64,000 nucleotides of DNA, from the NCBI GenBank assembly GCA_032681305.1, contig CP136340.1:558001-622000 (forward strand), in the 5' to 3' direction. A model generated the notes under the pieces. The model was not told the DNA's origin. It did not search any database and saw only the letters and a list, made by a program, of their open reading frames with translations. The position numbers and the translations under genes are program-made. How positions within the stretch are numbered: position 1 is the first letter of the stretch; each line of letters starts with the position of its first letter. This DNA comes from HIMB114 sp008638005. GTDB lineage: Bacteria; Pseudomonadota; Alphaproteobacteria; Pelagibacterales; Pelagibacteraceae. Positions 51,225-59,886 of this stretch are shown here, in pieces.

Positions 51225-52364
51225 ATGAACATTGATTATAGTAAAGTAAATAAAATTACCATCAACCAATCTTTAAAACTTGATTGTGGAGTTACTTTAG
51301 AAAAATTTGATATAGCTTATGAAACTTACGGTACTTTAGATGAAACAAAATCTAATGCTATCTTAGTATTTCACGCTCTATCCGGAGATCAATTTGTTAC
51401 TGGAACTAACAAGTTAACAGGACGAGAGGGATGGTGGAATTTAGCTGTAGGACCTAATCTAGCCATTGATACTAATAAATATTTTGTAATTTGTGCAAAT
51501 GTTTTAGGCGGTTGCATGGGTAGTACGGGCCCTAAGGAAATCAATCCAGAAACAAATAAACCTTACGGATTATCTTTTCCAGTTATAACAATAAAAGATA
51601 TGGTGAGTGCTCAGATTCATCTTTTGGATTTTCTTGGTATCAAAAAAACGTTAAGTGTTCTTGGAGGATCAATGGGAGGTATGCAAGCATTGCAATTTTG
51701 TTCTTTATTTCCAGATAGAACCTTTTCTTCCATTCCAATTGCTTGTGCAGCAAGTCATTCAGCTCAAAATATTGCTTTTAATGAACTTGCCAGACAAGCT
51801 ATCATGGCTGACCCGAACTGGGATTCTGGAAACTATTTTTTATCGGGCAAAGTCCCAAGGAATGGTTTAGCAGTTGCTAGAATGGCTGGTCATATCAGTT
51901 ATTTATCTGAACAAGGTTTGCAAAATAGATTTGGAAGAAAGTTACAAGAAGGTCAGGGTTTAAACTTCTCCTTTGATGCAGACTTTCAAGTTGAAAGCTA
52001 CCTTAAATATCAGGGATACGCTTTTGTTGATCGCTTTGATGCAAATTCGTATCTTTATATTACTAGAGCTATGGATTACTTTGATCTTTATAGATTAAAT
52101 AATGGTGATTTATCAAAAGCTTTTAAAGGTACTAATGTTAAATTTTGCATTATATCATTTTCAACAGATTGGCTCTATACGACTGAAGAAAGTAAAAAAA
52201 TTGTAATTGCTCTGAATTCAATCGGAGCCCAAGTAAGCTTTGTTAATATTATTACTAATAATGGTCATGACTCATTTTTAGTTAATGAACCGGAGTTTTT
52301 TCAAACTTTAAAAGGATTTTTAGATTCTACATACGAGGAGTTCAAGAGTGAAAATTCAAGATGA
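51225..52364 (+). CDS. metX: Homoserine O-acetyltransferase
   Basis: This protein of about 379 residues acetylates (or in some members succinylates) homoserine for methionine synthesis. The nucleophile serine is in GGSMGGMQAL, with the acid in STDWLY and the histidine in NNGHDSFLV; AYETYGTL and GWWNLAVGP are family motifs. An upstream TTG (51177) would lie inside the riboswitch, so I choose ATG 51225. It overlaps metW by 17 bases. Confidence 0.93.
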   Translation: MNIDYSKVNKITINQSLKLDCGVTLEKFDIAYETYGTLDETKSNAILVFHALSGDQFVTGTNKLTGREGWWNLAVGPNLAIDTNKYFVICANVLGGCMGSTGPKEINPETNKPYGLSFPVITIKDMVSAQIHLLDFLGIKKTLSVLGGSMGGMQALQFCSLFPDRTFSSIPIACAASHSAQNIAFNELARQAIMADPNWDSGNYFLSGKVPRNGLAVARMAGHISYLSEQGLQNRFGRKLQEGQGLNFSFDADFQVESYLKYQGYAFVDRFDANSYLYITRAMDYFDLYRLNNGDLSKAFKGTNVKFCIISFSTDWLYTTEESKKIVIALNSIGAQVSFVNIITNNGHDSFLVNEPEFFQTLKGFLDSTYEEFKSENSR

Positions 52365-52944
52365 TGTATTAGCCGGGTTAATAGATATTAACTCAAGAGT
52401 GCTAGATGTTGGGTGTGGTGACGGAAGTTTACTTTTATACCTAAAAAAAAATAAAAGAGTCGATGGTAGAGGATTGGAAATTAATCAAAAAAATGTCCAA
52501 GAATGCCTTGCAAGAGGTCTGGCTGTAATTGAAGGCGATGCAGAAAAGGATTTAATTAATTATCCAGATAACTCATTCGATACAGCTATTTTGAACCAAG
52601 CCATTCAACAGTTTTATGAACCCAGAAAGGTTCTCAATGAATTATTAAGAATTGCTACAAAAGCAATAATTACAATTCCAAATTTTGGCTATTGGAAAGT
52701 ACGTTTAAGTCTTCTTTTGAAAGGAAAAATGCCTGTAACAAAAACATTACCCCATTCATGGTATGATACGCCCAATTTACATATGAGTTCGATTAAGGAT
52801 TTTTATAATCTTTGCTCATTAGATAATATTAAGGTTATTAAATCTATTTCTATAACATCAGATAAGATTAGTGATATCAAGACAAACAACCTTGAAGTAA
52901 AAAATTTGATTTCAGAGCTTGGAGTTTTTTTAGTAAGTAAATAA
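52348..52944 (+). CDS. metW: Methionine biosynthesis protein MetW
   Basis: This 198-residue methyltransferase-fold protein has VLDVGCGDGSLL (motif I, about 18-29) and the MetW-type NFGYWKVRLSLLLKGKMPVT and LPHSWYDTPNLH stretches. MetW works with MetX in the acetylation step in proteobacteria. It starts with GTG inside metX and shares the riboswitch-controlled transcript. Confidence 0.93.
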   Translation: MKIQDDVLAGLIDINSRVLDVGCGDGSLLLYLKKNKRVDGRGLEINQKNVQECLARGLAVIEGDAEKDLINYPDNSFDTAILNQAIQQFYEPRKVLNELLRIATKAIITIPNFGYWKVRLSLLLKGKMPVTKTLPHSWYDTPNLHMSSIKDFYNLCSLDNIKVIKSISITSDKISDIKTNNLEVKNLISELGVFLVSK

Positions 52945-52945
52945 C

Positions 52946-53656
52946 TTATAGACCTTTTACTATTTTTTTCACTAAACTACTTTTTTCAAACTGCCTATTA
53001 TTAATATTTGCATATAATCTCTTTTTCATAACACATAAAAAAACACCATTAAAATATCTAAAAAAAATTGAACCAAATTTTTCAATTAAAAACTTATTTT
53101 TATCAATTAAGCCAAAATTTAAATTTGGAAAATAAATTAAACGATCAATGAGCTGTGTTTCAAAAAAACTATCATTTAAAATATTATTTATTTGTTTTTT
53201 AGAAAAACCTAAACCAGTGGAGAAAGGACTTTTGTCTGATAAATACCATGATGATTTTTTATTTGGTATTAAAAGATATACTTTTCCCTCAGGTGCTAAA
53301 GTTCTCCAAATTTCTCGTAAACATAATTTAATATTTTGGGTATTTTCTAAATAATGGATCAAAAATACATGATCAAAATACGAGTCTTCAAATGGAATTT
53401 TTTCCTCGTCGATCAATATATTATTTTGAGTTTGATTATTGTTAGAGATACCAACTTTTTTTGAATAACAATTAATAATTTTGGAAGAGTAATTCTTTAT
53501 AAATTTTGTATGTGGATGAGAAAAACCAAAACATCCGACATTTTGATTTTCATATAAAAAACAATATTTTTTTAATTTAAGCTCTAAAAAACTAGAAATT
53601 GAATTTCCAATGGTACTATTATAAAAATTTTGGTACTGTAAATAATCTAAATACAT
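52946..53656 (-). CDS. SAM-dependent methyltransferase (type 11-like)
   Basis: This 236-residue protein has the methyltransferase-11 pattern PFEDSYFDHVFLIHYLENT and REIWRTLAPEGKVYLLIPN, although the N-terminal motif I (CFGFSHPHTKFI) lacks the usual glycine-rich loop. This type is found next to gloB in alphaproteobacteria. Its start codon is one base from the divergent gloB start. Confidence 0.8.
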   Translation of the reverse strand: MYLDYLQYQNFYNSTIGNSISSFLELKLKKYCFLYENQNVGCFGFSHPHTKFIKNYSSKIINCYSKKVGISNNNQTQNNILIDEEKIPFEDSYFDHVFLIHYLENTQNIKLCLREIWRTLAPEGKVYLLIPNKKSSWYLSDKSPFSTGLGFSKKQINNILNDSFFETQLIDRLIYFPNLNFGLIDKNKFLIEKFGSIFFRYFNGVFLCVMKKRLYANINNRQFEKSSLVKKIVKGL

Positions 53657-53657
53657 T

Positions 53658-54428
53658 ATGAGCTCACTCCAAGTAAAACTTGTTAAATGTTTAAGCGATA
53701 ATTATTCATATATTATTTATAATCCAATTTCAAAAAATGCTTTAGTTGTTGATCCAGCAGAAGCAGAGCCTATTTCAAAAGAGATTGATATTCTTGGACT
53801 TAAATTAAATTTTATACTTATAACGCATCATCATCAGGATCACATTGGGGGTAATATTGATTTAAAAAATTTGTATCAATGTAAAATTATTGGATACGAG
53901 GAGGATGCATCGAGAATAAACGGAATAGATATAAAGTTAAAAAATCGAGAGATTTATAGGTTTGAAGACGAGGAAATTGAAATTAATTTTGCACCTGGTC
54001 ATACAAGCGGTCATGTTTTTTATTTTTTTAAAAAAAATAAATTTGCTTTTGTTGGAGACATAGTTTTTTCGTTAGGCTGCGGTAGAATTTTTGAAGGTGA
54101 CTCTTCCCAAATGTTTAATTCTGTAATGCAAATAAAATCTCTACCTGATGAAACTAAAATTTTCTGTGGCCATGAATATACTGAAAATAATTTAAAATTT
54201 TGTTTAGCTTTTGATAAACAAAATAATGATCTTAAGGATAAAGCTTTAGAAATTAAAAATTTAAGAAAAAAGGGACTGCCTACAATACCCACAGATGTAC
54301 TGTCTGAGAAAAAAAATAATATTTTCTTTAGATGTGATAATCCTGAAATTTCAGCCAATCTTGAAATGGGAGGTGAAACACCAGAAAAAATCTTTGAAAA
54401 GCTTAGGGAATTAAAGGATAATTTTTAG
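53658..54428 (+). CDS. gloB: Hydroxyacylglutathione hydrolase (glyoxalase II)
   Basis: This 256-residue metallo-beta-lactamase-fold enzyme hydrolyses S-lactoylglutathione in methylglyoxal detoxification. THHHQDH (56-62) carries the metal ligands; FAPGHTSGHVFYFF, FVGDIVFSLGCGRIFEG and CGHEYTENNLKF are GloB signatures. The GCGR motif is typical of glyoxalase II. Confidence 0.93.
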   Translation: MSSLQVKLVKCLSDNYSYIIYNPISKNALVVDPAEAEPISKEIDILGLKLNFILITHHHQDHIGGNIDLKNLYQCKIIGYEEDASRINGIDIKLKNREIYRFEDEEIEINFAPGHTSGHVFYFFKKNKFAFVGDIVFSLGCGRIFEGDSSQMFNSVMQIKSLPDETKIFCGHEYTENNLKFCLAFDKQNNDLKDKALEIKNLRKKGLPTIPTDVLSEKKNNIFFRCDNPEISANLEMGGETPEKIFEKLRELKDNF

Positions 54429-54447
54429 CTAAAAGGTTTCGGTATTC

Positions 54448-54475
54448 TTGACATAGATCAAGCTGTAGCTATATT
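54448..54475 (+). promoter_or_regulatory. Promoter of the rplU operon
   Basis: TTGACA (54448-54453) and TATATT (54470-54475) are spaced 16 bases, a close vegetative-consensus match, placing the start near 54482, about 10 bases before rplU. Confidence 0.7.
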
Positions 54476-54491
54476 GCGCCAAACTAAAATT

Positions 54492-54884
54492 ATGACATTT
54501 GCAGTAATCAATACAGGCGGCAAGCAATATAAAGTAAGCGCCAACGACAAATTAAGAATTGAAAAATTGCCTGAAGACGAAGGTAAGGTAGTAGAATTTA
54601 AAGAAGTTCTGTTGATTAATAACGATAAGGATATGGAACTAGGATCACCCTTAATAGAAGGTGCAAAAGTAGAAGGAAAGATTGTAAAACAAACTAAAAA
54701 TAAAACTGTTTTAATATTTAAAAAAAGAAGAAGACATAATTCAAGAAGAAAAAATGGTCATAGACAAAAAATTAGTGTTATTCAAATAACAAAAATTTTT
54801 GGCAAAGGCGGAAAATTGTTATCAGAGGCTAAAGAAAAAACAGAGCAAAAAAAGGATAATACAACTACAAAAAAAAGTGCGTAG
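54492..54884 (+). CDS. rplU: 50S ribosomal protein L21
   Basis: This protein of about 130 residues begins MTFAVINTGGKQYKVSANDKL and contains the KKRRRHNSRRKNGHRQ motif of L21. It has a lysine-rich C-terminal extension of about 25 residues. I start at the ATG at 54492 because the longer frame from TTG 54474 would overlap the -10 element. It is followed by rpmA after 14 bases. Confidence 0.95.
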   Translation: MTFAVINTGGKQYKVSANDKLRIEKLPEDEGKVVEFKEVLLINNDKDMELGSPLIEGAKVEGKIVKQTKNKTVLIFKKRRRHNSRRKNGHRQKISVIQITKIFGKGGKLLSEAKEKTEQKKDNTTTKKSA

Positions 54885-54898
54885 TGATATAAATAATT

Positions 54899-55153
54899 AT
54901 GGCAACTAAAAAAGCTGGTGGATCATCGAAAAACGGAAGAGATAGTGAAGGCCGTAGATTAGGTGTAAAAAAATATGGTGGCCAAAAAGTCATCCCAGGT
55001 AACATCATTTACAGACAAAGAGGAACAAAAATGCATCCAGGTCAAAATGTTGGGATGGGAAAAGATCATACAATTTTTGCTAAAATTGAAGGCACAGTAA
55101 AATTTCAAAAAAAGAAATTTAATAAAACCTTTATTTCTGTAGTACCTCACTAA
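54899..55153 (+). CDS. rpmA: 50S ribosomal protein L27
   Basis: This 84-residue protein begins MATKKAGGSSKNGRDSEGRR, the L27 signature, with the RQRGTKMHPGQNVGMGKDHT core. Together with rplU and obgE it forms the usual order. Confidence 0.97.
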   Translation: MATKKAGGSSKNGRDSEGRRLGVKKYGGQKVIPGNIIYRQRGTKMHPGQNVGMGKDHTIFAKIEGTVKFQKKKFNKTFISVVPH

Positions 55154-55157
55154 ATCA

Positions 55158-55177
55158 TTTAAGACTTTCGTCTTAAA
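55158..55177 (+). other. Intercistronic hairpin between rpmA and obgE
   Basis: TTTAAGAC-TTTC-GTCTTAAA is a perfect 8-bp stem with a 4-base loop. There is no U-tract after it, so it is probably a processing, stability or attenuation hairpin separating ribosomal genes from obgE. Confidence 0.55.
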
Positions 55178-55196
55178 ATCAAATAATATTTTCACA

Positions 55197-56168
55197 ATGA
55201 AGTTTTTAGATCAGGCAAAAATTACTATTAAAGCGGGCGATGGAGGAAATGGTTGCTGCAGTTTTAGAAGAGAAAAATTTATAGAGTTTGGCGGTCCAAA
55301 TGGCGGTGATGGTGGAAATGGTGGTTCAGTAATTCTGCATGCTGTTAATGGATTGAATACATTAATTGACTACAGACATATTCAACACTTTAAAGCTCAA
55401 CGAGGTGAAAACGGCAAAGCAAATAATATGACGGGAGCATCTGGAAAAGATCTAATATTAAAGGTACCAGCGGGAACTCAAGTTTACGCTGAAGATAAGA
55501 AAACGTTACTTTATGACCTGGTTGAAGAAGGAGATAAAATAAAAATTGCCACTGGTGGAAAAGGTGGACTTGGAAATACAAGATTTAAAAGTTCAACAAA
55601 CCAGGCACCTAGAAAAACAACAAATGGAAAACTAGGTGAGGAATTTGAAATTTGGTTAGAACTTAAAATTATTGCAGATATAGGACTAGTTGGTTTTCCA
55701 AATTCTGGTAAATCTAGTTTTTTATCTTTTACAACTAGAGCTAAGCCAAAAATTGCTGATTATCCTTTTACAACTTTAAATCCTAATTTAGGAGTTTTAA
55801 CTATTGATGAAAAAGAAATTATTGTAGCTGATATTCCTGGTTTGATTGAAGGAGCGCACAAAGGTGTTGGCTTAGGTGATAAGTTTTTAAAACATATTGA
55901 AAGATGCAAAAGTATTTTACATTTAATTGATATAAATGAAGACGATCTTTTTTATCGTTATCAGATAATTAGAAATGAATTAGAAAAATATAGCTCTGAA
56001 CTAATGAATAAGAAAGAAATTATAGCTTTAAATAAAATTGATTTATTAGAAGAGGATGAGATTATAAAAAAAGTTAATGATTTTAGTAAAAAATTAAAAA
56101 AAGATTTTTTTAAAATATCAATTTTAAAAAAAAGTAATATTAAAGAGCTTTTAAGAGCATTAAAATGA
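55197..56168 (+). CDS. obgE: Obg-family GTPase
   Basis: This 323-residue GTPase acts in late 50S ribosome assembly. It has the glycine-rich Obg domain (GDGGNGCCSFRREKFIEFGG; GGDGGNGGSV), the GTPase P-loop GFPNSGKSSFL (about 166), the TTLNPNLG switch and DIPGLIEGAH. The C-terminal OCT domain is absent, a shorter form. It overlaps proB by 4 bases. Confidence 0.95.
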   Translation: MKFLDQAKITIKAGDGGNGCCSFRREKFIEFGGPNGGDGGNGGSVILHAVNGLNTLIDYRHIQHFKAQRGENGKANNMTGASGKDLILKVPAGTQVYAEDKKTLLYDLVEEGDKIKIATGGKGGLGNTRFKSSTNQAPRKTTNGKLGEEFEIWLELKIIADIGLVGFPNSGKSSFLSFTTRAKPKIADYPFTTLNPNLGVLTIDEKEIIVADIPGLIEGAHKGVGLGDKFLKHIERCKSILHLIDINEDDLFYRYQIIRNELEKYSSELMNKKEIIALNKIDLLEEDEIIKKVNDFSKKLKKDFFKISILKKSNIKELLRALK

Positions 56169-57268
56169 TTTTAAATAATTCTAAAAAAATTGTTATCAAA
56201 ATAGGTTCTTCGTTACTTATTAATAAGAATAAAATTAATACAGCATGGGTTAATAAACTCGCTGATGACGTAGCTAAACTTGCTAAGAGAAAAATTCAAA
56301 TAATCATCGTTACAAGTGGCGCTATAGCTTTAGGTTGTAAATATTTAAAAATTAGTAGAAAAAATTTAAAATTAAAAGAATTTCAAGCTGTATCAGCGAT
56401 AGGACAAATAGAACTTATTAACCTATTTAAAAAAGCCCTTTTTAAGAAAAAACTTAAAGTAGGACAAATTTTATTAACTCTAGAGGATACTGAAGATAGA
56501 AGAAGAGCGCTTAATGCAAGAGATACTATAGAAAATATTATAAAAATTAAAGGCATACCAATTGTAAATGAAAATGACACAACTGCTACATCTGAAATAA
56601 GATATGGAGATAATGATAGGCTTGCAGCTAGAGTTGCACAAATATTAAATGCTGACACACTGATTATGCTTTCAGATATTGATGGTCTTTACACAAAAGA
56701 TCCAAGAAAATTTAAAGATGCAAAACACATTAAAGAAGTAAAAAAAATAACTAATCAAATTATAAAAAGTGCAACCAAAAGTATTAGCGATTATGGTTCA
56801 GGGGGAATGGTTACAAAAATTGATGCTGCAAAAATCTGTATGAATTCAGGTTGCAAGATGATTTTAGCGCAAGGCTCAATTAACAATCCAATAAGTAAAT
56901 TAGAAAAAGGAAAAACATGTACAATTTTTATTCCTCAAATTAATAATTATAATGCCAAAAAAAAATGGATTCTAAGTAGTATTAAGAGCAAAGGATCAAT
57001 TATTGCAGATCATGGAGCAATTAAAGCAATAAAAAGCGGTAAAAGCCTTTTGCCAGTTGGAATATCAGATGTTAATGGAAAATTTAATAGGGGTGATACG
57101 GTATTGATCCTTAATAAATCTAAAATTAAAATTGGCACAGGAGTTACATCCTACTCAAGCGATGAAATATTAAAAATTAAAGGATCTAAAAGTGAAAATA
57201 TAAAAAACATCTTAGGTTATAGTTCTAGAGGAGAGGCTATTCATATTGATAATATGGTATTAAATTAA
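56165..57268 (+). CDS. proB: Glutamate 5-kinase
   Basis: This 367-residue enzyme is the first step of proline synthesis. It has VIKIGSSLLI, VTSGAIALG, EIRYGDNDRLAARVAQI and the C-terminal PUA domain (GSIIADHGAIKAIKSGKSLL). It overlaps obgE by 4 bases and is one base before proA. Confidence 0.95.
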   Translation: MILNNSKKIVIKIGSSLLINKNKINTAWVNKLADDVAKLAKRKIQIIIVTSGAIALGCKYLKISRKNLKLKEFQAVSAIGQIELINLFKKALFKKKLKVGQILLTLEDTEDRRRALNARDTIENIIKIKGIPIVNENDTTATSEIRYGDNDRLAARVAQILNADTLIMLSDIDGLYTKDPRKFKDAKHIKEVKKITNQIIKSATKSISDYGSGGMVTKIDAAKICMNSGCKMILAQGSINNPISKLEKGKTCTIFIPQINNYNAKKKWILSSIKSKGSIIADHGAIKAIKSGKSLLPVGISDVNGKFNRGDTVLILNKSKIKIGTGVTSYSSDEILKIKGSKSENIKNILGYSSRGEAIHIDNMVLN

Positions 57269-57269
57269 A

Positions 57270-58529
57270 ATGAACAAATTAAAATATATAGAAACTTTAG
57301 GAATAAAGGCCAAAAAAGCCTCAGAAGAATTAATTAACATATCCGAAAAAAAAAAGAACCAAGTTCTAAAAACCTTTTATTCAAAAATTAAAACTAACTC
57401 AGACAAAATTCTTAAAGCGAATAAATTAGATATTCAAAATAGTAAAAAAAATAAGATTAAAGATAATCTTATCGACAGAAGTATGCTTAATGAAGATAGA
57501 ATTAAATCTATTTTAAAATCTATACAAGAAGTCATTTCATTTAAAGACCCAAGCAATAAAATTATTGCAAAATGGAAAAGACCTAACGGTCTTATAATCA
57601 ATAGAGTTACAATCCCAATAGGAGTTTTAGGTGTTATCTATGAAGCAAGGCCTAATGTAACATCTGATGTATCAATTCTTAGCTTTAAATCCGGTAACGC
57701 TGCAATCTTAAGGGGCGGAAAAGAAGCAATAAGATCCAATTTAGTGATATCTAATTTTTTTAGAGAAAGCTTAAAACAAAATAAAATTAATCCAGATTGT
57801 ATTCAATTGGTAAATAATACTGATAGAAAATTTGTAGATCTAATGCTCTCAAAAATGAGTAACTATATAGATATAATTATTCCAAGGGGCGGCAAAAGTT
57901 TAGTTAAAAAGGTAATGGATATATCTAATGTACCAATTATTGGTCACTTAGAAGGTCTGTGCCATATATATCTTGATTCAAATTTTAACTTTGAGAAAGC
58001 AAAAAAAATTATTCTTAATTCAAAAATGAGAAGGACAAGTATCTGTGGAGCAGCAGAAACATTACTAATTCACGAATCTATTTCAAAAAATAAAGTATTT
58101 AAAATTTTAAATCATCTAAATGAATCTGGTTGCACTATTATTGGAGACAAAAAAATAAATAAAATTTTTAAAAAATCATTAATTGCTAAAGAGAGTGATT
58201 GGAAAACTGAATATTTAGAGTCAAAAATTTCAGTTAAAATTGTTAAAAATATTAATGAAGCAATTGATCATATTAAAAAATATGGAACAAATCATACAGA
58301 ATGTATCATTTCAAAAGATAAAAAAAGGATCGAGCAATTCACAAAAAGTATTCAAAGCTCAATCATAATGACCAATACATCTACACAATTTGCCGATGGA
58401 TATGAATTTGGTCTAGGGTCAGAAGTGGGAATTTCAACTAATAAAATGCACCCGCGCGGACCAGTTGGTTTGGAACAATTAGTTACTTATAAATATGTTG
58501 TAAAAGGCAATGGTCAAATCCGCCCTTAA
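57270..58529 (+). CDS. proA: Glutamate-5-semialdehyde dehydrogenase
   Basis: This 419-residue enzyme reduces glutamyl phosphate. IGVLGVIYEARPNVTSDVS, the nucleophile-cysteine motif RRTSICGAAETLL and STQFADGYEFGLGSEVGIST are characteristic. It follows proB and overlaps nadD by 20 bases. Confidence 0.95.
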   Translation: MNKLKYIETLGIKAKKASEELINISEKKKNQVLKTFYSKIKTNSDKILKANKLDIQNSKKNKIKDNLIDRSMLNEDRIKSILKSIQEVISFKDPSNKIIAKWKRPNGLIINRVTIPIGVLGVIYEARPNVTSDVSILSFKSGNAAILRGGKEAIRSNLVISNFFRESLKQNKINPDCIQLVNNTDRKFVDLMLSKMSNYIDIIIPRGGKSLVKKVMDISNVPIIGHLEGLCHIYLDSNFNFEKAKKIILNSKMRRTSICGAAETLLIHESISKNKVFKILNHLNESGCTIIGDKKINKIFKKSLIAKESDWKTEYLESKISVKIVKNINEAIDHIKKYGTNHTECIISKDKKRIEQFTKSIQSSIIMTNTSTQFADGYEFGLGSEVGISTNKMHPRGPVGLEQLVTYKYVVKGNGQIRP

Positions 58530-59106
58530 AATAAATAAAAAGGACCGATTAGGAATCTTTAGTGGATCTTTTGACCCTCCTCATAAAGGTCACCTCTATA
58601 TTTCAAAAATTTTTATTAAAAAAATAAAATTAAAAAAATTAATATGGTCAGTTTCTAAAAAAAATCCTTTAGTAGAAAAAAGTTATTTTTATAATCATAA
58701 CCAAAGGATTAATTTATCAAAAAAAATAACAAAAAATATTAGTAAAATTTTTATAAATAATTTTGACAAAAAGTATTCTTACCAACTAATCAACTCGATA
58801 AAAAAGAAATATAAAAATAATAAAATTTTTTTTTTAATTGGTGCAGATAATATTAAATATTTTCATTTATGGAAAAATTATAAAAAAATTTTAAGTGATT
58901 GTACGCTTGTCATTATAAGTAGGCCAGGATACCAAAAAGAAATTAAAAGATCCCAATTCTTTAAAAAAAATCAAAAATATTTGTTAAAAAAATATGACAA
59001 ATTGAATATTTTACCCGACAAAACATGGATTTATATTAAAGATAAGGGAGTAAAAATATCTTCATCAAATATTAAAAATAGACTATATAAAAAGAAGCTT
59101 GATTAA
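58510..59106 (+). CDS. nadD: Nicotinate-nucleotide adenylyltransferase
   Basis: This 198-residue nucleotidyltransferase makes deamido-NAD. GIFSGSFDPPHKGHLYIS carries the HxGH motif and SSSNIKNRL the SxTxxR-like motif. It starts inside proA (ATG 58510), overlaps rsfS by 8 bases and is unusually lysine/isoleucine-rich. Its place in the proA-nadD-rsfS-rlmH row is conserved. Confidence 0.93.
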   Translation: MVKSALKINKKDRLGIFSGSFDPPHKGHLYISKIFIKKIKLKKLIWSVSKKNPLVEKSYFYNHNQRINLSKKITKNISKIFINNFDKKYSYQLINSIKKKYKNNKIFFLIGADNIKYFHLWKNYKKILSDCTLVIISRPGYQKEIKRSQFFKKNQKYLLKKYDKLNILPDKTWIYIKDKGVKISSSNIKNRLYKKKLD

Positions 59107-59458
59107 AAATATAAATAAAAATCATATAGTAAAAACCATTCAACAAATTTTAGACGATAATAAAGCTCAAGATATAGTTGTGATTGACTTAAAAGATAAA
59201 AGTTCAATTGCAGATTTTATGATTGTTGCGAGTGGCACTTCATCTAGACATATCCAAGCCATTTCTGAAAATACCTCCCAAAAACTCAAGTCTTTAGGTA
59301 TCGAAGATTGCAGAATTGAAGGCAAGGAAAGTGATGACTGGAAACTTATAGATGCAATAGAAGTTATAATTCACATATTCCATCCAGAAAAAAGATCTTC
59401 ATACAATTTAGAAAAAATGTGGGAAGATATATTGCCTAAACAGCAAATCACTGTTTAA
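59099..59458 (+). CDS. rsfS: Ribosomal silencing factor RsfS
   Basis: This 119-residue protein binds L14 and blocks subunit joining in starvation. It has the DUF143 core ADFMIVASGTSSRHIQAI and IEGKESDDWKLIDAIEVIIHIF. The only available start is TTG within nadD. Its stop overlaps the rlmH ATG (TAATG). Confidence 0.93.
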   Translation: MIKNINKNHIVKTIQQILDDNKAQDIVVIDLKDKSSIADFMIVASGTSSRHIQAISENTSQKLKSLGIEDCRIEGKESDDWKLIDAIEVIIHIFHPEKRSSYNLEKMWEDILPKQQITV

Positions 59459-59886
59459 TGAAAATATCTATTCTGTGTGAGGGTAGGCTTAATAAAGGTA
59501 TAGAAAATGACCTATGCAAATTATATCTAGATAGAATTTTATCATTAAAAAATAGCGGAATACTAAACATCGAAATTAAAAAAATTTCAGAGAAAAAAGA
59601 GATTAATAAAAATAAAAATATAAAAAATATTATTTTAGATGAGAATGGTGAAAACCTAACAACATTATCTTTATCTAAAAAAATTAGTGAACTAAATAAT
59701 CAAAGAGTGGAATTTTTAAATTTCTATATAGGTAATCCTGATGGTTTCAAAAATAGTGTTGATAAGTTTGAGAAATTATCACTTGGAAAGATGACTTTTC
59801 CGCACTCTTTAGCTAGAGTTATTTTGTGCGAGCAAATTTATCGATGTGCAACTTTATTAACCAACCATCCATATCATAAAAGCTGA
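59458..59886 (+). CDS. rlmH: 23S rRNA pseudouridine1915 N3-methyltransferase
   Basis: This 142-residue SPOUT-fold methyltransferase has FYIGNPDGF, in which GNPDG replaces the more usual GGxxG, and the knot-region C-terminus LARVILCEQIYRCATLLTNHPYHK. LDENGENL near residue 60 is also family-typical. The stop overlaps the ctpA ATG (TGATG). Confidence 0.93.
   Translation: MKISILCEGRLNKGIENDLCKLYLDRILSLKNSGILNIEIKKISEKKEINKNKNIKNIILDENGENLTTLSLSKKISELNNQRVEFLNFYIGNPDGFKNSVDKFEKLSLGKMTFPHSLARVILCEQIYRCATLLTNHPYHKS

Noticed and set aside
54020..54358. 112-codon minus-strand ORF inside gloB
   Set aside because: It lies wholly within a recognised enzyme gene; the composition (FLSKAK, SLRSLF) is typical of shadow frames.
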